64,000 bases of DNA from GWF2-33-9 sp964500435. GTDB lineage: Bacteria > Bacteroidota > Ignavibacteria > Kapaibacteriales > UBA2268. The stretch's first letter is position 1. Each line of letters begins with the position of its first letter. The notes beneath the pieces are model-generated. The model did not search any database. It was given only the letters and a program-made list of their open reading frames with translations, and was not told the DNA's origin. Positions 1 through 8,261 of the stretch are shown here, piece after piece. The DNA lies in the NCBI GenBank assembly GCA_964500435.1, contig CAZCNL010000004.1, positions 121,299 to 185,298 on the forward strand. The letters run 5' to 3'. The translations under genes and the position numbers were made by a program.

Positions 1-524
1 GTAATAATATCAATATTTGGTTTATGAGATGAAACATTGTTGATTATAGTTTGTAATTCGTCATTGTCATGAAAAGTAAGAAATATCGGACCAGAATGAG
101 AGTTAGTATAACGAACATGATTTGCTCTATCTTCTTCTTTATCTTTTCGAGTTTTTTCATGTTTTTTAATGACATCGTTCCAATAATCATCAACAGAGGC
201 AACACCCACAAACCCGTATTGTGTTCTTCCATCCATTGTTTGTGCATAAAGGTAAAATGATGCCTTTGGATCTTCGATTAATACTTGCTCTTTTAGTAAT
301 TTATCTAAATTTTCCTTTGCTTTCAAATAAACAGGCTCGCTGTGAATATCAATATCTGAAGGTAAATCAATTTCTGGTTTTCCTACGTGCAAAAAAGAAT
401 AAGGATGTCCTTCTGCTTCAATACGAGCTTCTTCGGAATTTAATACATCATATGGTTTTGCGGCTACCTCAGCTGCAAGTTCTGGTTTTGGTCTAAATGC
501 TTTGAAAGGTTTGAATACTGCCAT
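1..524 (-). CDS. DUF1015 family protein, C-terminus beyond window
   Basis: Partial gene; only about 174 N-terminal residues are in the window and the reading frame runs off base 1. The visible protein starts MAVFKPFKAFRPKPELA, the typical opening of DUF1015 (a PF-x-A/G-x-RP motif), and continues with segments such as HPYSFLHVGKPEIDLP and FYLYAQTMDGRTQYGFVG that also fit that family. The start is ATG at 522-524, preceded by AGGAGA at 531-536. It lies 10 bases downstream of serA and is probably in one operon with it; DUF1015 genes are often beside serA/serC in Bacteroidetes and Firmicutes. The biochemical function of the family is not established; the context suggests serine metabolism. Confidence 0.85.
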   Translation of the reverse strand, partial: MAVFKPFKAFRPKPELAAEVAAKPYDVLNSEEARIEAEGHPYSFLHVGKPEIDLPSDIDIHSEPVYLKAKENLDKLLKEQVLIEDPKASFYLYAQTMDGRTQYGFVGVASVDDYWNDVIKKHEKTRKDKEEDRANHVRYTNSHSGPIFLTFHDNDELQTIINNVSSHKPNIDII

Positions 525-534
525 TTAATTTCTC

Positions 535-1443
535 CTATTTTTTTAATGCATCAACAATTTTTTGTGCAATTTCAATTCCAATTCTTGTTTGTGCTTCTGG
601 TGTGGAACCACCAATATGTGGTGATAATGATACATTTGGATGGTTCATCAAATCTTTTTGTGCTTCTGTTGGGGGTTCATTTTCGAACACGTCAATTCCA
701 GCAAACGCAACTTTGCCATTATTTAAAGCTTCAAGTAAATCTGCTTCGGATACAACTCCACCACGTGCACAATTAATTAAAACAACACCATTTTTCATCA
801 TTTGAAATTCGTTTTTGCCAATTGCATAGCCTTCACCCTTTATCTTGGGTATATGCAACGATATGATATCAGAATTAGCCAGCAAATCTTCTTTTGATAC
901 AAATTTAACATCTAAATCGCATTGATTTACAAATGGGTCATAAGCAATAACTTTCATCGAAAGACCTAATGCACGTTTTGCTAATTCTTTGCCAATATTA
1001 CCTAATCCCATAATACCAAGTGTTTTGCCAGTTAACTCAAATCCATTTGAGTATTCTTTTTTAGGCCATTTGCCCGTTTGCATTTCAGCCGTACTTTTAT
1101 AAGTAAACCTTGCGAGTGCGAAAATGTGCGAAAGTGCCATTTCTGCTACAGAAATAGATGAAGCACCTGGAGTATTTAGAACTAATATTCCTTTTTCTTT
1201 TGCATAATTAACATCAATATTATCAAGTCCAACTCCACCACGAGCAATGACTTTTAACTTTTTACCAGCATCAATTACTTCTTTTGTAACTTTTGTTGCA
1301 GACCTTACTAAAATAGCATCATAATCAGCAATTTCATTAATTAATTCTTCAGGTGTAAATTTCTTGTTAGTAATTTCTAAACCCGCTTGCTGAAGAATTT
1401 CAATTCCCTCTTTACTCATTCCATCAGAAATGATAATTTTCAT
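535..1443 (-). CDS. serA: D-3-phosphoglycerate dehydrogenase, short form
   Basis: Oxidises 3-phosphoglycerate to 3-phosphohydroxypyruvate with NAD, the first step of serine synthesis, in the cytosol. The 302-residue protein has the NAD-binding motif GIMGLGNIGKELAKRA (residues about 143-158) and the D-2-hydroxyacid dehydrogenase catalytic set: Arg in NCARGGVV, Glu in DVFENEPP and His in SLSPHIGGSTPEA. It stops at the end of the catalytic core, so the C-terminal ACT regulatory domain of E. coli SerA is absent and serine feedback through ACT is not expected. It is divergent from serC and followed closely by the DUF1015 gene. A 2-hydroxyacid dehydrogenase of other specificity is possible, but serC next door makes SerA the best call. 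Confidence 0.93.
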   Translation of the reverse strand: MKIIISDGMSKEGIEILQQAGLEITNKKFTPEELINEIADYDAILVRSATKVTKEVIDAGKKLKVIARGGVGLDNIDVNYAKEKGILVLNTPGASSISVAEMALSHIFALARFTYKSTAEMQTGKWPKKEYSNGFELTGKTLGIMGLGNIGKELAKRALGLSMKVIAYDPFVNQCDLDVKFVSKEDLLANSDIISLHIPKIKGEGYAIGKNEFQMMKNGVVLINCARGGVVSEADLLEALNNGKVAFAGIDVFENEPPTEAQKDLMNHPNVSLSPHIGGSTPEAQTRIGIEIAQKIVDALKK

Positions 1444-1483
1444 ATAAACCTCTAAAATTTAAATAGAGAAAAAAATTTAAATA

Positions 1484-1491
1484 CAAAATTA
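1484..1491 (-). promoter_or_regulatory. Predicted -7 promoter box of serA
   Basis: The plus strand reads CAAAATTA, i.e. TAATTTTG on the minus strand, about 40 bases upstream of the serA start. It matches the Bacteroidetes consensus TAnnTTTG. No clear -33 TTG was identified. Inferred from recurrence of the motif in this window. Confidence 0.45.
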
Positions 1492-1553
1492 GAAAAATTT
1501 TTTGTTTTAAATGAATTAGAGAAATATTAATGTTATATTATTTTATTTTTTCT

Positions 1554-1561
1554 TAATTTTG
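1554..1561 (+). promoter_or_regulatory. Predicted -7 promoter box of serC
   Basis: TAATTTTG on the plus strand, 46 bases before the serC ATG, within a T-rich stretch. With the box at 1484-1491 it gives a compact divergent serA/serC promoter region. Confidence 0.5.
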
Positions 1562-1607
1562 AATTATAAATTTAACAAATTTCAATTTTTTGATTTGGAG
1601 GAAAAAA

Positions 1608-2690
1608 ATGAATAGAGCTCATAATTTTTATGCTGGTCCCGCTGTGCTTCCATTTGAAGTAATCGAGCAAACAAGGGACGCTGTTTATGATTTTAATAAT
1701 TTAGGTGTTTCTATAATGGAAATAAGCCATAGGGATAAGGCATTCGATGCTGTTATTAAAGAAGCACAAAATGATATGCTTGATATTATGGAATTACCAA
1801 AAGATGAATACTACGTTTTATTCCTTGGTGGCGGAGCATCTACTCAATTTGCGATGGTTCCTTATAACTTTTTGCACAACGAAGCTGATTACATCGAAAC
1901 TGGCTATTGGGCTGAAAAAGCTATTAAAGAAGCAAAAATGACTGGTAAAACCAATGTAATTGCAACTTCAAAAGAATCAAATTATAATTACATCCCAAAG
2001 GATTTTACTTTTTCGCCAAATGCTGATTACGTTCATATTACTGCAAATAACACAATTTATGGTACCGAATGGAAAAAGTGGCCCGACACTGGAAATATTC
2101 CTCTTGTTGTTGACCATTCTTCTGATTTCCTTGCTTTGAAACAAGATTTCAAAAAAGCATCGTTGATTTATGCAGGGGCACAAAAGAATGTAGGACCCGC
2201 TGGTGTTACTATTGTTGTCATTAAAAAATCTTGGGTAGAAGAAAAAGCTCGCAAAGATGGTTACACAATGTTGAAATACAAAACTCATATCGATAAAGAA
2301 TCACTTTACAATACTCCACCTGTTCTACCAATTTATGTTGTTCATAAAACAATGAAATGGATTATTAATCAAGGTGGTCTTGATGCTATTGAAAAAAATA
2401 ATATTAAAAAAGCAAACCTTATTTACGATTTATTTGACCAATACTCTGATTTTTATATCGGTGCTGTAAAAGCTAAAGAAGACCGCTCATTGATGAATGT
2501 TACCTGGAATTTACCTAATACTGATTTAGAAGCTAAATTTATCGAAGAAGCAAAGAAACTTAAGATGCTCGGATTAAAAGGACATCGTGCTGTTGGTGGT
2601 ATTCGTGCTTCAATTTATAATGCTTGTCCTCTTTCTTCTGTCGAAGCTCTGGCTGAATTTATGCTTGATTTTTATAAGAAAAATAAGTAA
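1608..2690 (+). CDS. serC: Phosphoserine aminotransferase
   Basis: PLP-dependent class V aminotransferase that converts 3-phosphohydroxypyruvate and glutamate to phosphoserine and 2-oxoglutarate (serine and possibly pyridoxal phosphate synthesis). The 360-residue protein begins MNRAHNFYAGPAVLP. It shows LGGGASTQFAMVP (cofactor phosphate region), the conserved VVDHSSDFL, the lysine-bearing IYAGAQKNVGPAG that forms the Schiff base, and KGHRAVGGIRASIYNA near the C-terminus. I chose ATG 1608 because GGAGG lies just upstream (1597-1601); an in-frame TTG at 1590 would add six residues before the normal start. It is divergent from serA and followed by a hairpin terminator, so it is probably monocistronic. 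serB is not in the window. Confidence 0.97.
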   Translation: MNRAHNFYAGPAVLPFEVIEQTRDAVYDFNNLGVSIMEISHRDKAFDAVIKEAQNDMLDIMELPKDEYYVLFLGGGASTQFAMVPYNFLHNEADYIETGYWAEKAIKEAKMTGKTNVIATSKESNYNYIPKDFTFSPNADYVHITANNTIYGTEWKKWPDTGNIPLVVDHSSDFLALKQDFKKASLIYAGAQKNVGPAGVTIVVIKKSWVEEKARKDGYTMLKYKTHIDKESLYNTPPVLPIYVVHKTMKWIINQGGLDAIEKNNIKKANLIYDLFDQYSDFYIGAVKAKEDRSLMNVTWNLPNTDLEAKFIEEAKKLKMLGLKGHRAVGGIRASIYNACPLSSVEALAEFMLDFYKKNK

Positions 2691-2708
2691 CACAAATAAA
2701 TATACACT

Positions 2709-2742
2709 AAAAAAACTGCCTTATTCGGGCAGTTTTTTTTAT
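2709..2742 (+). terminator. Rho-independent terminator of serC
   Basis: Perfect stem AAAACTGCC / GGCAGTTTT with a six-base loop (ttattc) followed by a T run, 19 bases after the serC stop. Because the A and T runs flank the stem it may also act on the leftward radC transcript. Confidence 0.9.
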
Positions 2743-2768
2743 ATTTTTTCGTGAATTTACTAACTACA

Positions 2769-3455
2769 CTAATCAATAAGACCTTCTCGGGCAAATGAAT
2801 AAAATGAATTTCCTGCTAAAATAATATGATCCAAAACTTTGATTTCGATTATTTTCCCTGCTTCGATCAAAATGCGAGTCACGTCTTTATCCGCAATAGA
2901 TGGATTTGGATTTCCAGATGGATGATTATGCAAGACAATCATTGATGAAGCGTTTTCGACTATTGCAGCTCGGAAAACTTCTCGTGGATGAACCAAACTT
3001 CTATCTACTAAACCACTTGTAATATCAACTTTTCTTATAATTTGATTTGAAGAATTTAAAAGTAAAACGAAAAACTTTTCTTGTTTTATTCCGATGAATT
3101 CGGGATTAAAGTAATTGGCAACTTCCTCAGGAGATCGAAATACTTTCAATTCGCCAAAGGATTTTACTTTAATACGTTTTGCCAACTCAAATGCAGCACT
3201 AATTGTTATGGCTTTTGCATCGCCAATGCCTTTTGTTTTTTTGAGTAAACTTACATCAGCACCAGCTAATTTTGTTATATCATTATCGACAGAAAGAAGT
3301 ATTTCTTTTGCTAAATCAATTGCTGATTTACCTTCCGTCCCATTATTTATTAAAATTGCCAACAATTCGGAGTCAGACAAATATTTAGCTCCTTGATGCA
3401 GCAACTTCTCTCTGGGGCGATCGTCTTCTTTCCAATCTTTGATTGATTTTAACAT
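2769..3455 (-). CDS. radC: RadC family JAB-domain protein
   Basis: The 228-residue protein has the normal RadC layout: an N-terminal helix-hairpin-helix-like part (LLKKTKGIGDAKAITISAAFELAKR, residues about 70-95) and a C-terminal JAB/MPN domain with the metal-binding set VLHNHPSGNPNPSIADKD, preceded by the conserved VENASS. RadC was first named as a DNA repair protein, but its biochemical role is unsettled; the JAMM motif predicts a zinc hydrolase. The start ATG (MLKSIKDWKEDDRPREKLL) gives the conserved family N-terminus. cutA lies upstream on the same strand with a 29-base gap, so they are probably co-transcribed. Confidence 0.94.
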   Translation of the reverse strand: MLKSIKDWKEDDRPREKLLHQGAKYLSDSELLAILINNGTEGKSAIDLAKEILLSVDNDITKLAGADVSLLKKTKGIGDAKAITISAAFELAKRIKVKSFGELKVFRSPEEVANYFNPEFIGIKQEKFFVLLLNSSNQIIRKVDITSGLVDRSLVHPREVFRAAIVENASSMIVLHNHPSGNPNPSIADKDVTRILIEAGKIIEIKVLDHIILAGNSFYSFAREGLID

Positions 3456-3484
3456 TTTCTGATTAATTTACAAATAAAGAATTA

Positions 3485-3814
3485 TTATACTTTTAGTAAA
3501 TTGTTTATCCAGTCCAAATAATTGCTATTAACACTATCGGCACTTACTGATATAATTTCAGGAACATCATATTCATGAAGTTGAAGAATACGACTTTCCA
3601 AGTCAGCAATTTTCTCTTCATTTGTTTTAATCATTAAGATATACTCATTTTCTTCATTTAAATTATCATCCCAAAGGAAAAATGAGGTAACATTTGGAAT
3701 CACTGAACAACAAGCAGCTAATTGTTCCGAAATTATATTTTTTGCAATCATTTTCGCATTTTCGAAATGATTTGCAGTTACAAAAACTATTCGCATTTGT
3801 TGATTTTTTTCCAT
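3485..3814 (-). CDS. cutA: Divalent-cation tolerance protein CutA
   Basis: A small 109-residue protein of the trimeric ferredoxin-like CutA1 family. Recognisable parts are VFVTANHFENAKMIAKNIISEQLAACCSV near the N-terminus, the WDDNLNEENEYILMIKT segment and the conserved C-terminal half LHEYDVPEIISVSAD. E. coli CutA is linked to copper and other divalent-metal tolerance, but its molecular role is unclear. An internal ATG (residue 7, before RIVFVTAN) is an equally plausible start and would match the usual length better. It sits upstream of radC on the same strand and is divergent from the small membrane protein gene at 3847. Confidence 0.9.
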   Translation of the reverse strand: MEKNQQMRIVFVTANHFENAKMIAKNIISEQLAACCSVIPNVTSFFLWDDNLNEENEYILMIKTNEEKIADLESRILQLHEYDVPEIISVSADSVNSNYLDWINNLLKV

Positions 3815-3821
3815 AATTTTG
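3814..3821 (+). promoter_or_regulatory. Predicted -7 promoter box for the 93-residue membrane protein gene
   Basis: TAATTTTG on the plus strand, 25 bases upstream of the ATG at 3847. It overlaps the start codon of divergent cutA by one base, so regulation of the two may interfere. Confidence 0.4.
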
Positions 3822-3846
3822 TAATTCTTTAAAATTAATAAAACAA

Positions 3847-4128
3847 ATGATTGATTTACTTATTTTTTATTATCACATATTTGTTGCAATTTATGCATTT
3901 ACAAAAAATTGGCAAAAAGCAACGATTCGTGAAGCGTTTTTATCAGTAGGTTTGATAGCATTAATTTTCGCAATTGGTTGGGCTTTAACTGGCAGCTTAT
4001 CATATGCAATTTGGCCAAAATCTTGGAACACTGTTTATTTTACTTATGATACTTTATCTTTGGTGCTTTTATCTATTCCCGAAACTATTTTCTATTATTA
4101 CTTTTTCTTTCAAAATGTGAAATCATAA
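3847..4128 (+). CDS. Small integral membrane protein of unknown function
   Basis: A 93-residue protein with about three hydrophobic segments (residues 1-17, 31-50 and 66-88) separated by short basic or polar turns (TKNWQKATIRE and PKSWNTVYFTYD). Tryptophans sit at predicted membrane borders. I do not recognise the family. It is convergent with murF, with a 9-base gap, and is the only rightward gene between 2.7 and 7.8 kb. Membrane-protein-like amino acid use and the upstream promoter-like TAATTTTG make it likely to be real. Confidence 0.7.
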   Translation: MIDLLIFYYHIFVAIYAFTKNWQKATIREAFLSVGLIALIFAIGWALTGSLSYAIWPKSWNTVYFTYDTLSLVLLSIPETIFYYYFFFQNVKS

Positions 4129-4137
4129 AATTCAAAT

Positions 4138-5553
4138 TTATTTATATTCTTTTTTTATCATTTCTACGATTTCTTCCATTTTCAATCCTCTTGAACCTTT
4201 AACCAATACTGCTAATTTGTCAGAATTATTTGTTATTATTTCTGTCAAAAAATTAAATAAGTCTAATTTTTCATTAAAATGCTGACATTTTTCATTAACT
4301 ATGCTTTGTTTTGCAATTTTGTAATTATCCCCAAAAAGCAAAATATAATCAGCCATTTCAGAAGCATAATTTAAAATATCTATATGTTCAGAAATGGAAT
4401 TATCACCTAATTCTCTCATATCTCCTAAAACAGCAACTTTCAAACTCACTTCTGGGATTAATTTGAGTGATTCAAGTGCCAATTTGGTGGAACTTGGATT
4501 TGCATTGTATGTATCATTCAAAAGTAAAAGGCGATTATATTCTTCAATCGACATTCTCGCATATTGAGAAGAATTATCTGGAGTGTAATTTGATAATGCA
4601 TCGATTATATCCTCAACTGGCACTTTATAATGCAATCCCACAGCAAAGGCGGCAATAGAGTTATATACAAAATTTAATCCTTTAGCTTTAAGATTTAATT
4701 CATATTCATTTATTTGGTCATTCAATAAAATTTTAGCGTTAAACTTACTGTCAAACTCGATTTTAGAATTTAAATTGTAGTAATTTTCGCTTGAAGTACC
4801 ATAAGTAAACTTATTATCTAATACCATCGCATACATTTTCAAACGTTCGTCATCCATATTGACAAAAGCAATCGAATCGGACTTTTTCAAATATGCAAAT
4901 AAAGTTGTCTCTTCCGCTTCGACACCGTCTAAATCGATAAACCCTTCTAAATGTTCTTTTCCAATATTTGTGATAATTCCGGCTGTAGGTGCAACCATTT
5001 CGGATAAAATTAGAATTTCGCTTGGATAATTCGTACCTAATTCCAATACAGCAATTTCAATATCTTCGTTGAGACTCAAAAGCATTAATGGAACACCAAT
5101 TTGATTATTAAAATTCTTATATGTTTTTAAAATTTGATATTTTTTTGCCAAAACTTCTGCAATCATTTCTTTTGTTGTTGTTTTCCCATTAGAACCTGCT
5201 ACTGCTAAAATATCCAAGTCAAAACGTAAACGGTGGAAGTTAGCTAATTTTCCTAAAGCTTTTAAAGTATCATCGACAACTACAAAATTATAATTTTGAA
5301 AATTAATTTTATTTTCGTCATACCATTTTCGATTTACAATACAAACAGAAGCACCATTTTTAAACGCATCTGCTACTTTTGTGTGAGCATCGATATTTTC
5401 ACCCTTTATTGCAACAAATAATGAATTTGGTGATACTTCACGTGAATCGATAATAACCGACTGGCAATTTATTTGTTCATCAAATATTACTGCACTTTCG
5501 GAAAAAATTGCCTTTAATTCATTTGTATTAAACTGAGCTTGATTTTTTATCAT
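4138..5553 (-). CDS. murF: UDP-N-acetylmuramoyl-tripeptide--D-alanyl-D-alanine ligase
   Basis: Adds D-Ala-D-Ala to UDP-MurNAc-tripeptide, the last cytosolic step of the peptidoglycan pentapeptide precursor. The 471-residue protein has the three-domain Mur ligase layout: an N-terminal UDP-binding domain with DSREVSPNSLFVAIKGEN, the central ATPase with the P-loop GSNGKTTT (residues 120-127), the ELGTNYPSEI and NIGKEHLEGF motifs, and a C-terminal domain starting near NDTYNANPSS and ending VLVKGSRGLKMEEIV. DTYNANPSS and KGSRGLKME are MurF-specific rather than MurE-like. It lies downstream of speA and a 77-residue ORF, each separated by 2-3 bases. No other mur genes are in the window, so it is outside any classical dcw cluster here. 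Confidence 0.96.
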   Translation of the reverse strand: MIKNQAQFNTNELKAIFSESAVIFDEQINCQSVIIDSREVSPNSLFVAIKGENIDAHTKVADAFKNGASVCIVNRKWYDENKINFQNYNFVVVDDTLKALGKLANFHRLRFDLDILAVAGSNGKTTTKEMIAEVLAKKYQILKTYKNFNNQIGVPLMLLSLNEDIEIAVLELGTNYPSEILILSEMVAPTAGIITNIGKEHLEGFIDLDGVEAEETTLFAYLKKSDSIAFVNMDDERLKMYAMVLDNKFTYGTSSENYYNLNSKIEFDSKFNAKILLNDQINEYELNLKAKGLNFVYNSIAAFAVGLHYKVPVEDIIDALSNYTPDNSSQYARMSIEEYNRLLLLNDTYNANPSSTKLALESLKLIPEVSLKVAVLGDMRELGDNSISEHIDILNYASEMADYILLFGDNYKIAKQSIVNEKCQHFNEKLDLFNFLTEIITNNSDKLAVLVKGSRGLKMEEIVEMIKKEYK

Positions 5554-5555
5554 AA

Positions 5556-5789
5556 TTATTTTGTAAGCATTTGTTTGATTAATTTACTAATTACCTTAAC
5601 ATTTTTATTTTTCAAGTAGTTATTAAATTCAATTATTTTACTTTTAAAAATAGGATCGCCTTTTGTCAAAAATAAGTTCTGTTGCCTCAGCAAAACAAGA
5701 GATTTATTAGAAAGATCGATTTTTTTCGATTCTTGCTCAAAATTACTTTTTTGAGGGGCAAGTGGTGTATATTTTACTATTTTCTTCAT
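5556..5789 (-). CDS. Small basic protein of unknown function
   Basis: A 77-residue ORF (MKKIVKYTPLAPQKSN...), lysine-rich and without a signal peptide or membrane segment. It fills the space between speA and murF almost exactly: three bases after the speA stop and two bases before the murF start. That spacing is the main argument that it is translated. I do not recognise a family. The C-terminal half (KSKIIEFNNYLKNKNVKVISKLIKQML) looks helical. It could be a lineage-restricted protein or a chance frame. Confidence 0.5.
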   Translation of the reverse strand: MKKIVKYTPLAPQKSNFEQESKKIDLSNKSLVLLRQQNLFLTKGDPIFKSKIIEFNNYLKNKNVKVISKLIKQMLTK

Positions 5790-5792
5790 AAA

Positions 5793-7682
5793 TTATGTTA
5801 AATAAGTATAACCGTACAACCCAGAACGATAAATAATCAGGAATTGTTTTCCTTCTTCAGCCGATATTTTTTCTGCTTTGACAGCTTGAGAAACCCATTG
5901 TTCCATATCTTTTACTAATTTTTTGGGATTATATTCAACATAATCTAATACGTCTGCAATAGTTTCGCCATCAATTATTTGTTGTATTTCGTAACCGTCT
6001 TCAGTTAAAATAATATGTGCGGCGTTTGTATCCCCAAACAAATTATGCAAATCACCTAAAATTTCTTGATAAGCACCAATCAAAAACACTCCGATATAAA
6101 GCGGCTTCTCTTCGGAAAATTCAGGGAGTGGAATAAAATTATGGAAATTTCCTTGCCATATAAAGTTATCAATTTTCCCATCACTATCGCAAGTTATATC
6201 TTCAATTGTTACATTTCTCCTTGGTTGCTCATTCAATCGATGTATGGGAACAATCGGGAAAATTTGATCTATTGCCCAAGAGTCAGGCAGTGATTGAAAC
6301 AAGGAAAAATTGCAAAAATATTTATCAGAAAGCATTTTTGGTAATTGTTTTAATTCGTCAGGTGAATGTTTCAACCCTTTGGATAATTCGTTTACTTCTC
6401 GGGCTACGCTCCAAAAAAGACTTTCAATTAACGCCCTATCCTTTAATTCAATTAATCCATGACTAAATAATTCTATTGTTTCTTCCCGAATTTGTTGAGC
6501 GTCGTGCCAACTTTCCAGCATATTTGATGGTGTAATTGATTCGAGAATGGAAAACAGCTCTTGAACGTGTTCGTGGTCGGCATCGGTAATTTTGTAATTA
6601 TAGTTCCAAGTTGGCAAAGTTGTTTTTTCGAGAACATCAAATACAAGTACAGAATGATGTGCAGATAAAGAACGACCCGATTCAGTGATTAAATTCGGAT
6701 GAGGTAAATTATGCTTATCTGCCGCTTCCATCAAAGCGAAAATAGCGTCATTTAAATATTCTTGAACTGAATAATTAATACTGCTAGGATTTGTCGAACG
6801 TGAACCATCATAATCCACACCTAAACCACCGCCTATATCCACGAAACTAATATTACATCCACTCTTAGCTAATTGTATATAAAATTGTGATGCTTCTCGG
6901 ATTGCATTTTTAATTTTTCTAATATTTGTAACCTGACTACCAATATGAAAATGAACTAATACAATGTTTTCAAGCAAATTGTTTTTTCGGGCAAATTCAA
7001 TGGCTTCGATTAATTCTACAGAATTTAAACCAAATTTACTTTGGTCTCCACCTGATTCTTCCCATTTCCCGCTCCCTGCAGTTGAGAGCTTAACTCGAAT
7101 ACCAATTGCTGGCTCTATTTTATATTTTTTAGCAACCCTTGAAATGAGCTTTAATTCATTCAATTTTTCTACAACGATAATAACATTTTTACCCATTTTA
7201 CGAGCAAGTAAGGCAAGTTCAATAAATGTTTCATCTTTGTAACCATTACAAATGATTAAAGCATCTGGATTTTGCGACAAAGCTAATATTGCTTGTAATT
7301 CAGGTTTGGAACCTGCTTCCAATCCAATATTAAATTTCGTACCATAACGCAGGATTTCTTCTACTACTGGGCGAGATTGATTAACTTTAATCGGATATAT
7401 TGCATAATATTTCCCGTTAAAATTATATTCTTCGGCGGAGCTATTGAAGCTTTTCACCAAAGTTTCTATTCTATCATCCAAAATATCAGGAAATCTCAAA
7501 AGAACGGGCATAGATACATCACGTAAAATTAACTCATCAACTATTTCTTTTAAATCGATGATTTTGCCATTTTGACGAGGTGATACGGTTATATTGCCTT
7601 TGGAATTTATACCAAAGTAAGCACCACCCCAACCCGTGATATTGTATATTTCATTTGAATCTTCAATTGACCATTTTCTCAT
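5793..7682 (-). CDS. speA: Biosynthetic arginine decarboxylase
   Basis: PLP enzyme of fold type III that decarboxylates arginine to agmatine at the start of polyamine synthesis. The 629-residue length is that of the SpeA family. Visible motifs are YAIYPIKVNQSRPVVEEIL with the Schiff-base lysine, GLEAGSKPEL, HFHIGSQVTNI, FVDIGGGLGVDYDGS and the C-terminal TESGRSLSAHHSVLVF. No agmatinase or agmatine deiminase is nearby. A TAATTTTG box (minus strand, 7717-7724) lies about 35 bases upstream, in a short divergent region shared with ssb. It is followed by the 77-residue ORF and murF. Confidence 0.97.
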   Translation of the reverse strand: MRKWSIEDSNEIYNITGWGGAYFGINSKGNITVSPRQNGKIIDLKEIVDELILRDVSMPVLLRFPDILDDRIETLVKSFNSSAEEYNFNGKYYAIYPIKVNQSRPVVEEILRYGTKFNIGLEAGSKPELQAILALSQNPDALIICNGYKDETFIELALLARKMGKNVIIVVEKLNELKLISRVAKKYKIEPAIGIRVKLSTAGSGKWEESGGDQSKFGLNSVELIEAIEFARKNNLLENIVLVHFHIGSQVTNIRKIKNAIREASQFYIQLAKSGCNISFVDIGGGLGVDYDGSRSTNPSSINYSVQEYLNDAIFALMEAADKHNLPHPNLITESGRSLSAHHSVLVFDVLEKTTLPTWNYNYKITDADHEHVQELFSILESITPSNMLESWHDAQQIREETIELFSHGLIELKDRALIESLFWSVAREVNELSKGLKHSPDELKQLPKMLSDKYFCNFSLFQSLPDSWAIDQIFPIVPIHRLNEQPRRNVTIEDITCDSDGKIDNFIWQGNFHNFIPLPEFSEEKPLYIGVFLIGAYQEILGDLHNLFGDTNAAHIILTEDGYEIQQIIDGETIADVLDYVEYNPKKLVKDMEQWVSQAVKAEKISAEEGKQFLIIYRSGLYGYTYLT

Positions 7683-7716
7683 TTAATTTTATCTATTTTA
7701 TTAAAAATACAAAAAA

Positions 7717-7724
7717 CAAAATTA
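7717..7724 (-). promoter_or_regulatory. Predicted -7 promoter box of speA
   Basis: The plus strand reads CAAAATTA (TAATTTTG on the minus strand), 34 bases upstream of the speA start, consistent with TAnnTTTG. Confidence 0.45.
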
Positions 7725-7768
7725 TTAATAAATTAATATATAATTGTTAGTTAATCATAAACTTTTTT

Positions 7769-7776
7769 TAATTTTG
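7769..7776 (+). promoter_or_regulatory. Predicted promoter of ssb
   Basis: TAATTTTG (-7 box) with a TTG at 7744-7746, 22 bases upstream, where a Bacteroidetes -33 box would be. The ATG follows 27 bases later after AAGGAAAA, a weak Shine-Dalgarno. This is the best-formed promoter of its type in the window. Confidence 0.55.
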
Positions 7777-7803
7777 TGAAAAATAACTAAAAGGAAAATA
7801 AAA

Positions 7804-8250
7804 ATGGCTTCAAGAGGATATAATCACGTGGTTTTAGTCGGTAATTTAGGACGTGACCCAGAATTGAGAAGTTTACCAAGCGGAAATAATGTATGCACTT
7901 TTTCTATTGCTACAACCGAAAGATTTAAAAACAAAAATGGTGAACTACAAGACAGAACTGATTGGCACACTATTGAAATTTGGGGTCCATTAGGTGATAC
8001 TGCGGCAAAATATTTAAAGAAAGGTAAAACTGTGCTTGTTGAAGGACAAATTCGTAATAATGATTGGGAAAAAGATGGTGTAAAGCATTATGGTTACAAA
8101 ATTATGGCTCGTAACTTTACTATGTTAGATAGTAAAAGTTCTGACGACGTTTCATCTAACTCTACGAATGATACTTCTTATGCTGATGATTATTATGAAA
8201 ATGCTTCGAGTAAATCTTCTAATATTGATGATGATGATTTGCCGTTTTAA
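7804..8250 (+). CDS. ssb: Single-stranded DNA-binding protein
   Basis: Binds ssDNA in replication, repair and recombination. The 148-residue protein has an N-terminal OB fold (residues 1-110) with YNHVVLVGNLGRDPELR, FSIATTERF, DWHTIEIWGPLGDTAAKYLKKGKTVLVEG and YGYKIMARNFTML. A Ser/Asp/Asn-rich linker follows, then the acidic tip DDDDLPF that recruits partner proteins, so the C-terminus is intact. The start MASRGYNHVVLVG is the usual one. It appears to be the first gene of a rightward operon with the HAD phosphatase 11 bases downstream. Confidence 0.97.
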   Translation: MASRGYNHVVLVGNLGRDPELRSLPSGNNVCTFSIATTERFKNKNGELQDRTDWHTIEIWGPLGDTAAKYLKKGKTVLVEGQIRNNDWEKDGVKHYGYKIMARNFTMLDSKSSDDVSSNSTNDTSYADDYYENASSKSSNIDDDDLPF

Positions 8251-8261
8251 TTGATTTTGAA

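Noticed and set aside
44..247. 67-residue leftward ORF with hydrophobic C-terminus
   Set aside because: It lies inside the DUF1015 gene on the same strand in another frame; the DUF1015 frame matches its family from residue 1.
2977..2988. Other frames within radC, murF, speA, ruvB and efp coding regions
   Set aside because: Antisense or shifted ORFs inside genes with clear family motifs; none has family-like sequence, a start signal or composition suggesting translation.
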